Shown: positions 16,417 to 24,041 of the stretch, one piece after another | How the letters are laid out: each line of letters begins with the position of its first letter | How positions within the stretch are numbered: position 1 is the first letter of the stretch | Assembly: GCF_002797685.1 (NCBI RefSeq) | Contig: NZ_PGFH01000001.1 | Span: 558,001-622,000 of the forward strand | Reading direction: 5' to 3' | DNA from: Salinibacterium amurskyense | GTDB taxonomy: Bacteria; Actinomycetota; Actinomycetes; Actinomycetales; Microbacteriaceae | DNA: 64,000 bases | Notes under the pieces: generated by a model | Seen by the model: only the letters and a program-made list of their open reading frames with translations | Told to the model about the DNA's origin: nothing | Databases searched by the model: none | Position numbers and translations under genes: made by a program

Positions 16417-16739
16417 GAGGCGGGCATCCGGTGCGCTCTCGCTATTGTGCGCCCGATGACGTAAAGTTGATAAGTCGGCTCAAGACAGCGCGAAATCTCG
16501 CGTATGGGTTTGTAAGTCTTGCGGGCCGGTTTGCCAGTCCATCCAACTGGTGACAATCACACGAATGTATGTGACGGCCTCGGTCAAAGACTGCCCGGGT
16601 TCAGTAGTACAGCGTACGAAAACTCACGCTAATGAGTACGTAGCTAGTCAGTGACTAGTTACTAAATTGGCGAATGTTGTCGTGCGCCCGTGCTCCACGC
16701 ACTAGATGTGTTCCATCTAAGAACAACCCGGAAAGAACA
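16417..16739 (+). other. Long non-coding leader of the DEAD-box helicase gene
   Basis: A 323-bp gap with no credible gene. It contains a perfect palindrome CTAGTCA-G-TGACTAG (16644-16658), a small CCAGT/ACTGG hairpin near 16528-16550, and ends in GGAAAG before the helicase ATG. Long leaders are common in front of cold-induced DEAD-box helicases, but no specific riboregulator can be named here. Confidence 0.5.
16644..16658. promoter_or_regulatory. 15-bp hyphenated palindrome in the helicase leader
   Basis: CTAGTCA-G-TGACTAG has perfect 7-bp arms and lies about 82 bp upstream of the helicase start. It could be an operator near the promoter or a small RNA hairpin in the leader. Confidence 0.4.
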
Positions 16740-19079
16740 ATGCCTAAATTCAATAAGCCTGCCACCGGACGTGGCACAAGCGACTTCAACTCTGGTGCTC
16801 CCAAGCGCGGCGGTTCACGCAGCGAAGGTCACCGCGGATTCCGCCCCGACCAGGGCGAAGCCCCCAAGCGTCGATGGAGTGCGGATGACCGTGCCGCTCG
16901 CACCGGCGACAACCGCTCCGGCGCAGCTCGCGGCGGACGCGGCGACAGCCGTCCCGATTGGACTCCTCGTGAGAAGCCTGCCCGCGGCGGACGCCCCGAG
17001 TACGGCGACCGCAACGAGCGCCCCTCGTACGGCGACCGTCCCCAGCGCAACGAACGTGGCGCCTACGGTGACCGCAGCCAGCGCGACTCGCGCCCCGAGC
17101 GTGGTGGCCGTCCTTCGTACGGTGACCGTCCCGACCGCAACGATCGCAACGACCGCGGTGCATCCGCTGGTCGCGGTGAGCGTCCTTCGTATGGTGACCG
17201 TCCTGACCGTGGTGGTCGTCCTGAGCGTGGCGGTTACGCCGGTCGTTCAGAGCGTCCGTCGTACAACGACCGTAATGACCGTGGTGCTTCCGCTGGTCGT
17301 GGCGAGCGTCCTTCGTATGGTGACCGTCCTGACCGTGGTGGTCGTCCTGAGCGTGGCGGTTACGCCGGTCGTTCAGAGCGTCCGTCGTACAACGACCGCA
17401 ACAACCGTGGTGCATCCGCTGGTCGTAGCGAGCGTCCCTCGTACGGTGACCGCCCCGAGCGTGGTGGCCGTCCTTCGTACGGTGACCGCAACGAGCGCCC
17501 GCAGCGCACCGAGCGTCCCTCCTACGGTGACCGCAACGACCGTGGCGCACGCCCCGAGCGCTCAGAGCGCCCGTCGTACAACGATCGCGCCCAGCGCACC
17601 GAGCGTCCTTCGTATGGTGACCGTGGTGCATCCGCTGGTCGCACCGAGCGCCCCTCGTACAACGACCGTGCCCAGCGCACCGAGCGCCCTGCCTACAACG
17701 ACCGTGCTCAGCGTTCAGAGCGTCCCTCGTACGGTGACCGCCCCGAGCGTGGTGGCCGTCCCTCATACGCTGACCGCAACGAGCGCCCGCAGCGCACCGA
17801 ACGTCGCGAAAGCTCCTACTACCCCAACCGTGACGAGAAGTCGTCACACGAGCTGCAAGAAGATGTCGTTCTCGAGCGTCTCGAAGCCAAGGTAGTCACC
17901 GCCAGAGAGGTAGAAGGCAAGTCCTTCATCGATCTCGGTATCGGTTCAAACATCTCGCGTCAGCTCGCATCCATGGGTGCAGAGTCGCCGTTCCCCATCC
18001 AGGCAGCAACCATCCCCGACGTTCTCGCCGGTAAGGATGTTCTTGGCCGTGGAAAGACCGGATCGGGCAAGACCATCGCTTTCGGTGCCCCTCTCGTTGA
18101 GCGCCTGATGGAAAACAATGGTGGCAAGGACCGTCAGATGGGCCGCAAGCCGCGCGCCCTCATTTTGGCTCCGACCCGCGAGCTTGCTCAGCAGATCGAC
18201 CGCACCGTTCAGCCCATCGCTCGCAGCGTTGGCCTGTTCACGACGACTATCGTCGGCGGCGTTCCCCAGTACAAGCAGGTTGCTGCGCTTCAGCGCGGTG
18301 TCGATGTCATCATTGCGACTCCCGGTCGTGTCGAAGACCTCGTACAGCAGGGTCGCCTCGACCTCAGCCAGGTGAAGGTCACTGTTCTCGACGAGGCAGA
18401 CCACATGTGCGATCTCGGGTTCCTTGAGCCCGTTCAGCGCATCCTGCGCGAGACCAGCGATGGCGGCCAGAAGCTGCTGTTCTCTGCGACTCTCGACAAG
18501 GGCGTTGCCACGCTCGTCAACGAGTTCCTTGTTGACCCGGCCGTGCACGAGGTTGCTGGCGAAGACCAGGCTTCCTCCACGATCGACCACAAGGTTCTGC
18601 TCATCGAGCAGCGCGAGAAGCGTGCCATCATCCGCCAGCTTGCTGGTGGCGACGGCAAGACTCTCGTCTTCACTCGTACGCGTGCGTTCGCGGAAGAAAT
18701 GGCTGACTACCTGGAGGATGCCGGAATTCCGGCCACGAGCCTCCACGGTGACCTCAACCAGTCGCGTCGTACCCGCAACCTGCAGCAGCTCACGAGCGGA
18801 CGAGTCAACGTGCTCGTTGCCACTGACGTTGCAGCCCGCGGCATCCACGTGGATGACATCAGCCTCGTTATTCAGGCTGACGCTCCCGAGGAGTACAAGA
18901 CGTACCTGCACCGCGCCGGCCGCACCGGTCGTGCAGGCAAGGTCGGAACCGTGGTCACGCTCATCAACCGCAACCGTCGTCGCAAGATGGACGAACTGCT
19001 CGGCCGCGCCGAGATCGATGCTGAGTCGATCGACGTAGCGCCCGGCGATGCTGTAATCGACAAGCTCGCAGCGCTCTAG
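16740..19079 (+). CDS. DEAD-box RNA helicase with long repetitive RGG/SYGDR N-terminus
   Basis: The 779-residue protein has two parts. Residues about 1-365 are disordered and rich in Arg, Gly, Asp, Tyr and Ser, built of ERPSYGDR-, RGG- and GASAGR-type repeats. Residues about 375-770 form the helicase core: FPIQAATIPD (Q motif), GRGKTGSGKT (Walker A), PTRELAQQ, LDEADHM (DEAD box), FSATL (motif III), then DVAARGIHV and HRAGRTGRAG in the second RecA domain. Such proteins unwind RNA in ribosome assembly or decay and are often induced in the cold. GGAAAG is 6 nt before the ATG at 16740. The N-terminal rather than C-terminal location of the RGG region is unusual. Confidence 0.92.
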   Translation: MPKFNKPATGRGTSDFNSGAPKRGGSRSEGHRGFRPDQGEAPKRRWSADDRAARTGDNRSGAARGGRGDSRPDWTPREKPARGGRPEYGDRNERPSYGDRPQRNERGAYGDRSQRDSRPERGGRPSYGDRPDRNDRNDRGASAGRGERPSYGDRPDRGGRPERGGYAGRSERPSYNDRNDRGASAGRGERPSYGDRPDRGGRPERGGYAGRSERPSYNDRNNRGASAGRSERPSYGDRPERGGRPSYGDRNERPQRTERPSYGDRNDRGARPERSERPSYNDRAQRTERPSYGDRGASAGRTERPSYNDRAQRTERPAYNDRAQRSERPSYGDRPERGGRPSYADRNERPQRTERRESSYYPNRDEKSSHELQEDVVLERLEAKVVTAREVEGKSFIDLGIGSNISRQLASMGAESPFPIQAATIPDVLAGKDVLGRGKTGSGKTIAFGAPLVERLMENNGGKDRQMGRKPRALILAPTRELAQQIDRTVQPIARSVGLFTTTIVGGVPQYKQVAALQRGVDVIIATPGRVEDLVQQGRLDLSQVKVTVLDEADHMCDLGFLEPVQRILRETSDGGQKLLFSATLDKGVATLVNEFLVDPAVHEVAGEDQASSTIDHKVLLIEQREKRAIIRQLAGGDGKTLVFTRTRAFAEEMADYLEDAGIPATSLHGDLNQSRRTRNLQQLTSGRVNVLVATDVAARGIHVDDISLVIQADAPEEYKTYLHRAGRTGRAGKVGTVVTLINRNRRRKMDELLGRAEIDAESIDVAPGDAVIDKLAAL
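17178..17429 (+). repeat. Two near-identical 126-bp tandem repeats inside the helicase gene
   Basis: The unit starting GAGCGTCCTTCGTATGGTGA at 17178 recurs at 17304, encoding a 42-residue block from ERPSYGDRPDRGG to GASAGR. The copies are almost identical even at synonymous positions, so the duplication is recent or maintained by recombination. Shorter, more diverged copies extend over about 16980-17810. Confidence 0.85.
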
Positions 19080-19106
19080 CTAGCGCGCAGCTCACTCGAG
19101 CATAGG

Positions 19107-19150
19107 AAAGCCCCGGATGCCCCACTCACGTGGTCGGCATCCGGGGCTTT
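19107..19150. terminator. Bidirectional terminator between helicase and NUDIX genes
   Basis: AAAGCCCCGGATGCC (19107-19121) and GGCATCCGGGGCTTT (19136-19150) are perfectly complementary over 15 bp. They lie between two convergent genes, with T runs available on both strands. Confidence 0.88.
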
Positions 19151-19174
19151 CTGCGTTCACTGTGGCAAAGATCG

Positions 19175-19708
19175 CTAGCGCGGAGCGACGGCTGCCAGCG
19201 AAGCGGCCAGTCGGGCGGCGAAGTTGTCTGGCAACTCGGCGGGCAGTGCGGTGGTGGGGAACCAGCGAACGTCTTCGCTCTCGTCGCTGACTGCGACGTC
19301 GATATCCGCTGCGGCGAGGGCGACGAAGCCAACGTCCCAGTGAGCGGCGCACGAGAAGCCGCCGTGCAACTCGTGACGATCGAGATCGACAATGGCCTCG
19401 GAGCGCAGAGTGAGGTTCCCGATGCCGGACTCTTCCCGCGCTTCGCGCAGGGCGGCATCCGCGACTGAGGCATCGTGGGGTTCGAGGTGGCCGCCGAACT
19501 GCACCCAGAATTGTCCCTTGCGGTGGAAGCACAACAGCACGTGCTCAAAGTCGGGGGAGAACACGAAGCAGGAGGCGGTGACGTGTTCGGGGCCGCCGTC
19601 ACGCTGCAGGGCGGCCGCACCGCCAGCGGCGACAAAAGCCAGGTAGCGCTCGCGGGTGGGAGACGCGGGCAGAGCGGTAAGGCTGGTCAGAAAGTCTTCG
19701 GCGATCAC
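19175..19708 (-). CDS. NUDIX hydrolase
   Basis: The 177-residue protein contains a Nudix box of the type GGHLEPHDASVADAALREAR followed by EESGI near residues 90-115, which binds the divalent metal and the diphosphate of the substrate. The frame runs upstream to an ATG whose codon overlaps the start of the tryptophan dioxygenase gene. I prefer the GTG at 19708, because GATAAT, a good -10, sits about 9 bp before it and fits a leaderless start. The substrate is unknown (nucleotide sugar, dNTP or similar). It is convergent with the helicase and divergent from the kynurenine operon. Confidence 0.75.
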   Translation of the reverse strand: MIAEDFLTSLTALPASPTRERYLAFVAAGGAAALQRDGGPEHVTASCFVFSPDFEHVLLCFHRKGQFWVQFGGHLEPHDASVADAALREAREESGIGNLTLRSEAIVDLDRHELHGGFSCAAHWDVGFVALAAADIDVAVSDESEDVRWFPTTALPAELPDNFAARLAASLAAVAPR

Positions 19709-19772
19709 TCGGTAATTATCCAACAGGAACACAAGTGTGGCGGTCGTCGCGAAAGTGCAATAGGGTGTCGGC

Positions 19773-20630
19773 ATGTCTGATAACCACAGCGAGCGTGCCC
19801 TGGAAGACGAGATTGTCACCGACTTTAGTAAGCGGATGTCGTACGGCTCGTATCTGGAACTCGACACGCTGCTGAGCGCGCAGACTCCGCAAAGCAAACC
19901 CGAGCATCACGATGAGATGTTGTTCATCATCCAGCATCAGACCACCGAGCTGTGGCTCAAGCTCGTGATTCACGAACTCCTCTCGGCCCGTGCCCTCATC
20001 GCAAGCGACAACCTCTCGATGGCGCTCAAGCACATCGCGCGCGTTAAGCACATTCAGCGCACTCTCACCGAGCAGTGGTCGGTGCTCGCGACGCTGACCC
20101 CGAGTGAGTACTCGCAGTTCCGCGACTACTTGGGTAGCTCATCCGGATTCCAGTCGTATCAGTACCGTGCGGTGGAGTTTTTGCTCGGCAACAAGAACGC
20201 GGGCATGCTCAAGGTGTTCGAAGCGCATCCCGAAGCTCACACCCTGTTGAGCAGGCTGCTCGCCGAGCCGAGCGTGTACGACGAGTTCTTGCGCTACCTC
20301 AGCCGCCATGGCTACGAGGTTCCCGAGGCAGTTCTCAACCGCGATGTCACGCGCGGTTACGAGCAAAACGACGACCTCATCGAGACGTTCCGCCACATTT
20401 ACGACAACGAGAGCGAACACTGGCTCGCCTACGAAGCCTGCGAAGAATTCGTGGATCTCGAGGACAACTTCCAACTCTGGCGCTTCCGTCACATGAAGAC
20501 CGTGATGCGCATCATTGGCATGAAGCGTGGCACCGGCGGCTCCAGCGGCGTTGGATTCTTGCAGAAAGCGCTCGACCTCACCTTCTTTCCCGAGCTGTTC
20601 TCCGTGCGCACCGAGATTGGCCGCTCGTGA
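19773..20630 (+). CDS. kynA: Tryptophan 2,3-dioxygenase
   Basis: A 285-residue haem dioxygenase that opens the indole ring of tryptophan to N-formylkynurenine. Hallmarks are MLFIIQHQTTELWLKLVIHE (substrate-contacting His and Arg/Glu region), SGFQSYQYRAVEFLLGNKN, and the haem-ligand His in LWRFRHMKTVMRIIG, followed by GTGGSSGVGFL. TAGGGT, an actinobacterial -10-like element, lies just upstream of the ATG, so the leader is short or absent. It is the first gene of a four-gene operon (4-bp overlaps with the next gene) for conversion of tryptophan to anthranilate and alanine. Confidence 0.95.
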   Translation: MSDNHSERALEDEIVTDFSKRMSYGSYLELDTLLSAQTPQSKPEHHDEMLFIIQHQTTELWLKLVIHELLSARALIASDNLSMALKHIARVKHIQRTLTEQWSVLATLTPSEYSQFRDYLGSSSGFQSYQYRAVEFLLGNKNAGMLKVFEAHPEAHTLLSRLLAEPSVYDEFLRYLSRHGYEVPEAVLNRDVTRGYEQNDDLIETFRHIYDNESEHWLAYEACEEFVDLEDNFQLWRFRHMKTVMRIIGMKRGTGGSSGVGFLQKALDLTFFPELFSVRTEIGRS

Positions 20631-21829
20631 CCGCAGAACCGACTCCACAATCAGCGCCACAGTCGGCATCGCACCGAGCGACGGCGACCGACTCGACCTC
20701 CGATCCTGCCCTCAGCGTCGACTACGCCGTCGACGGCTATTGGCTGCGGGGGTGGCATGGCCCCGCCACCGTGCGGGTGAGCCCCCACGGCATCCGGCCG
20801 ATTGCGGATGCCGCAAGCCCCACCGCAGTGCGTCTTCCGGGAGTTCTGCTTCCGGGCTTTCGCGACGCGCACGTGCACCTCGGATTGACTGAGCCGCGCG
20901 CTCTCGTGGCTGGCGGTCTCGCCGCTGTTGACGACTTGGGCGGGCATCCCGATCGGCTGCGTGAGTGGGCTCACGACGATGCGGTGGCAGCGGTGCAGTA
21001 CGCCGGGGCGTTCATCGCGGCGCCCGGCGGTTACCCCAGCAAGCGGGCTTGGGCTGCGACGCTCGCGGTCGCCGAAGTCTCCACGGGCGAGGAAGCGATG
21101 GCGGCCGTCGCACAGCAGCTCACTGGTGGCGCCACCTTCATCAAGGTCGCTCTCAACGCCGAGGATGGCCCCGTTCTCGATGACGATACGCTGAGCGCTC
21201 TCGTCGAGTACGCCCACAGTCGCGGCGCTGAAGTGGTGGTGCACGTGCAGGGCGCAGGCCAAGCGCAACGTGCCTTTGCTGCCGGAGCCGATCGCCTCGC
21301 GCACACGCCGTGGACCGAGAAGCTCAGTGACGCCCTGATCGAGGAGATGGCGCAACCGAACTCCCGTTTTCTTGCCGGGCGGCACTCGTGGATCAGCACC
21401 CTCGACATCCACGGTTATGGCCAGCGTGGTCGCGATTTCGCGACCGCGAGCGACAACCTGCGCCGCTTCCATGCCGCCGGTGGCACTGTTCGCTACGGCA
21501 CCGACATGGGCAACGGCGACCTTCCGCCCGGGCTGAACGAGCGCGAATTGACGGCGCTGCAGGATGCCGGCGTGCGCTACGACGCTCTCTTGCGAGCGCT
21601 GTGCTTGCCCGGTTTCGGCAGCACCGTCAGTTACCTGCCGACCGTGCCGAGCGCGGATGCGAACCTTGCGGCGTGGCTCATGACCGCCACCGTGGTGACC
21701 GCCCGCGAACTGCTTCACCCCGAATTTGCCGCCAGCGCAGTGCGCGTGGCCGCAGACAACCACGGAGGCGACGAAGCCGTTTCCGCCGCAACAGCCCCCA
21801 TCCCGACCACATGGAGGATCGACCGATGA
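20627..21829 (+). CDS. Amidohydrolase-superfamily enzyme in kynurenine operon, candidate formylkynurenine formamidase
   Basis: The 400-residue protein has an N-terminal beta-sandwich portion and a metal-dependent amidohydrolase barrel. Visible metal ligands are DAHVHLG near residue 84, a Lys in FIKVALN near 165 that could be carbamylated, His in VVVHVQG near 205, His in AHTPW near 225, and Asp in YGTDMGNG near 290. It resembles imidazolonepropionase-like hydrolases. The GTG start overlaps kynA by 4 bp and the stop overlaps kynU (ATGA), exactly where the pathway needs hydrolysis of N-formylkynurenine. No KynB cyclase-type formamidase is present in the window. The role is inferred from context only. 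Confidence 0.7.
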   Translation: MTAEPTPQSAPQSASHRATATDSTSDPALSVDYAVDGYWLRGWHGPATVRVSPHGIRPIADAASPTAVRLPGVLLPGFRDAHVHLGLTEPRALVAGGLAAVDDLGGHPDRLREWAHDDAVAAVQYAGAFIAAPGGYPSKRAWAATLAVAEVSTGEEAMAAVAQQLTGGATFIKVALNAEDGPVLDDDTLSALVEYAHSRGAEVVVHVQGAGQAQRAFAAGADRLAHTPWTEKLSDALIEEMAQPNSRFLAGRHSWISTLDIHGYGQRGRDFATASDNLRRFHAAGGTVRYGTDMGNGDLPPGLNERELTALQDAGVRYDALLRALCLPGFGSTVSYLPTVPSADANLAAWLMTATVVTARELLHPEFAASAVRVAADNHGGDEAVSAATAPIPTTWRIDR

Positions 21830-23061
21830 CCGACACGCACGCACCCCTCGACACGAGCGCCGCAGCTGCCGCAGCCTTGGATGCCGCTGACCCACTCCAG
21901 CAATACCCGGCCAAGTTCGTGCGCTCGGCGGAAGTGCGCGCCTACCTCGACGGCAACTCGCTCGGACGCCCCACGACCGCGAGTGCGGCCCGCTTGGCCG
22001 AGTTCGTTGACGAGCAGTGGGGTGGCCGCCTCATCCGTGGTTGGGATGAAGCGTGGTACGAACTTCCTCTCACTCTGGGCGATCGTCTCGGCGCTGCAAC
22101 GCTCGGGGCTGCACCCGGCCAAACGTTCATCGGTGACTCGACCACGGTGGTGCTCTACAAGCTGATTCGCGCTGGCCTCAGTGCCCGCCCGGACCGCAGC
22201 GAGATCGTCATCGACACCGGCAACTTCCCGACCGACCGCTACCTGGTTGAGGGTATCGCCGCCGAACTCGGCAAGACGCTGCGCTGGATCGATCCCGCGA
22301 GCGACGGGGGAGTCACTGCCGACGAAATGAAGGCCGCGCTCAACGAGAACACGGCTCTCGTCGTGATCAGTCACGTCGCCTACCGCTCGGGTCACCTCGC
22401 CGATATGCCCGGCATCACCGCCCTCGCCCACGAGGCCGGAGCGCTCGTGCTCTGGGATCTCTGCCACTCCGCCGGCGTTGTCGAAACCGAACTCGACGCG
22501 TGGGGTGTCGACCTTGCCGCCGGCTGCACCTACAAGTACCTCAACGGCGGCCCCGGTTCTCCGGCCTTCGGCTACGTGCGCGCCGAGCACATCGAGGCAA
22601 TGACTCAGCCGATCCAGGGCTGGATGGGTAGCAACAACCCCTTCGAAATGGGCCCCGGCTATGCGCCGCATCAGGGAATCCGACGCTTCATCAGTGGTAC
22701 GCCCTCGGTGGTGGGTTCGCTCGCGATGCAAGACATGCTCGGGCTCATCGAAGAGGCAGGCATCCCCGCGATCCGCGCCAAGTCGGTCGCCCTCACCGAG
22801 TACGCCCTCGCGCTCGTTGATGAACTGCTCGTGCCGCTCGGCGTCACCGTCAGTTCGCCGCGGGATGCCGCCGAACGGGGCAGTCACGTCACGATCGACC
22901 ACGAGAGCTTCGCCGCTGTGAATGCCGAACTGTGGAAGCAGGGGATCATTCCTGACTTCCGTCGGCCCCACGGCATCCGTCTCGGGTTGTCGCCGCTCAG
23001 CACGACCTTCGCCGAAGTGCAGCTGGGCATTGAGGCCATTCACGAGCAGCTCACCAAGTAG
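21826..23061 (+). CDS. kynU: Kynureninase
   Basis: The 411-residue PLP enzyme hydrolyses kynurenine to anthranilate and alanine. It shows YLDGNSLGRP near the N-terminus, FIGDSTTVVLYKL, NFPTDRY, the cofactor aspartate in LVLWDLCHSAG and the Schiff-base lysine in GCTYKYLNGGPGSPAF near residue 236, then FISGTPSVV. GGAGG lies 8 nt before the ATG at 21826, which overlaps the amidohydrolase stop; the longer upstream frame is a shadow. It completes the anthranilate branch of tryptophan degradation with kynA. Confidence 0.95.
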   Translation: MTDTHAPLDTSAAAAAALDAADPLQQYPAKFVRSAEVRAYLDGNSLGRPTTASAARLAEFVDEQWGGRLIRGWDEAWYELPLTLGDRLGAATLGAAPGQTFIGDSTTVVLYKLIRAGLSARPDRSEIVIDTGNFPTDRYLVEGIAAELGKTLRWIDPASDGGVTADEMKAALNENTALVVISHVAYRSGHLADMPGITALAHEAGALVLWDLCHSAGVVETELDAWGVDLAAGCTYKYLNGGPGSPAFGYVRAEHIEAMTQPIQGWMGSNNPFEMGPGYAPHQGIRRFISGTPSVVGSLAMQDMLGLIEEAGIPAIRAKSVALTEYALALVDELLVPLGVTVSSPRDAAERGSHVTIDHESFAAVNAELWKQGIIPDFRRPHGIRLGLSPLSTTFAEVQLGIEAIHEQLTK

Positions 23062-23067
23062 CCGCGC

Positions 23068-23886
23068 GTGATTCTGGATGACTTCGACTCCCGCCCGGGG
23101 AGTGCGACCTCACTGCTGCGCACGTTTGTGGGCTCGCAGCTGCGTCAGCTTGGCGGCTGGATCTCGTCGGCGCATCTCGTGCGCATCTTGGAGGCGCTGG
23201 GAGTGCCCGCCAATGGTGCTCGCAGTGCGATTGCGCGCGTGAAATCCAAGGGCCTTCTGCTGCCCGAAATGGTCAATGGCCAACAGGGCTACCGCGTCAA
23301 CCTCGAGGCCGTGCCGATGCTCGAGAGCGGAGATCGCCGCATCTTCAGCTTCCGCCAGCAGCGCGAAGACGACCTGTGGTGCCTGATCTCATTCTCGATC
23401 CCGGAGTCGCGCCGTGATGCCCGCCACCAATTGCGGCGACGTCTCGGCTGGATCGGCTGCGGCACCGTTGCTACGGGGCTCTGGATTTGCCCGGCCCATC
23501 TCAAGGCAGAGGTGTTGGGCATCCTCGACGATCTTGATCTCAGCGACTGCGCGACTCTCTTCATCGCGGGCCGCCCCGAAGCGAATCGACCGTTTGCGGA
23601 TGCCGCAGCTCAGTGGTGGGACCTAGACCGCTTGCGTGAATTACACGAACGCTTTCTGGCGCAGCACTCTGCTCTGGTCGGGCCCGCGTCGAGCGACGCC
23701 GAAGCTTTCGCGTGCTATATCCACGCTCTCGACCAGTGGAGGGTCATCCCGTACCTCGACCCTGGGCTGCCGAATTCGGCTCTGCCGGCGGACTGGCCGG
23801 GGCAAGCGAGCCTTGATCTCTTCGGTCGCATCTCGCGTTCCTTGGCGGCGCGAGCGCACGCTTTTGCGCGCGCCAGCAGCAGGTAA
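23068..23886 (+). CDS. PaaX-like transcriptional regulator
   Basis: The 272-residue protein has an N-terminal winged helix (TSLLRTFVGSQLRQLGGWISS, then NGARSAIARVKSKGLL), a central ferredoxin-like segment (LWCLISFSIPESRRDARHQLRRRLGWIG) and the PaaX C-terminal domain (AFACYIHALDQWRVIPYLDPGLP). PaaX represses phenylacetate catabolic genes in response to phenylacetyl-CoA. Here the GTG start is 6 bp after kynU, so it is probably the local regulator of tryptophan degradation, perhaps sensing a CoA thioester such as anthraniloyl-CoA; that effector is speculation. Confidence 0.85.
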   Translation: MILDDFDSRPGSATSLLRTFVGSQLRQLGGWISSAHLVRILEALGVPANGARSAIARVKSKGLLLPEMVNGQQGYRVNLEAVPMLESGDRRIFSFRQQREDDLWCLISFSIPESRRDARHQLRRRLGWIGCGTVATGLWICPAHLKAEVLGILDDLDLSDCATLFIAGRPEANRPFADAAAQWWDLDRLRELHERFLAQHSALVGPASSDAEAFACYIHALDQWRVIPYLDPGLPNSALPADWPGQASLDLFGRISRSLAARAHAFARASSR

Positions 23887-23985
23887 AGCTGCTGATCACG
23901 CGCGCACGATAACAACGGGTTACGCGCAGATGAGCAATCCGTTTAAAACCTTGGAATGAGCTGTGGGCAGGGCTATCGTCTCAGA

Positions 23986-24003
23986 TACCCCTGTTATGGG
24001 GTA
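23986..24003. promoter_or_regulatory. Inverted repeat upstream of the secreted nuclease
   Basis: TACCCC-TGTTAT-GGGGTA has perfect 6-bp arms and lies 38-56 bp before the ATG of the NucH/UshA gene. The central TGTTAT could act as a -10, making this an operator that overlaps the promoter. No known phosphate box (PhoP) is evident to me. Confidence 0.5.
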
Positions 24004-24041
24004 GACCGTAGATTTCACAATTCATAAGGGGACTGCCCGCT

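Noticed and set aside
16690-17895. A 401-codon plus-strand frame and a 353-codon minus-strand frame (16786-17847) within the helicase gene
   Set aside because: Both arise because the repeated Arg/Gly/Asp codons keep several frames open; the products are low-complexity Thr/Val or His/Arg strings, with no domain or ribosome binding site.
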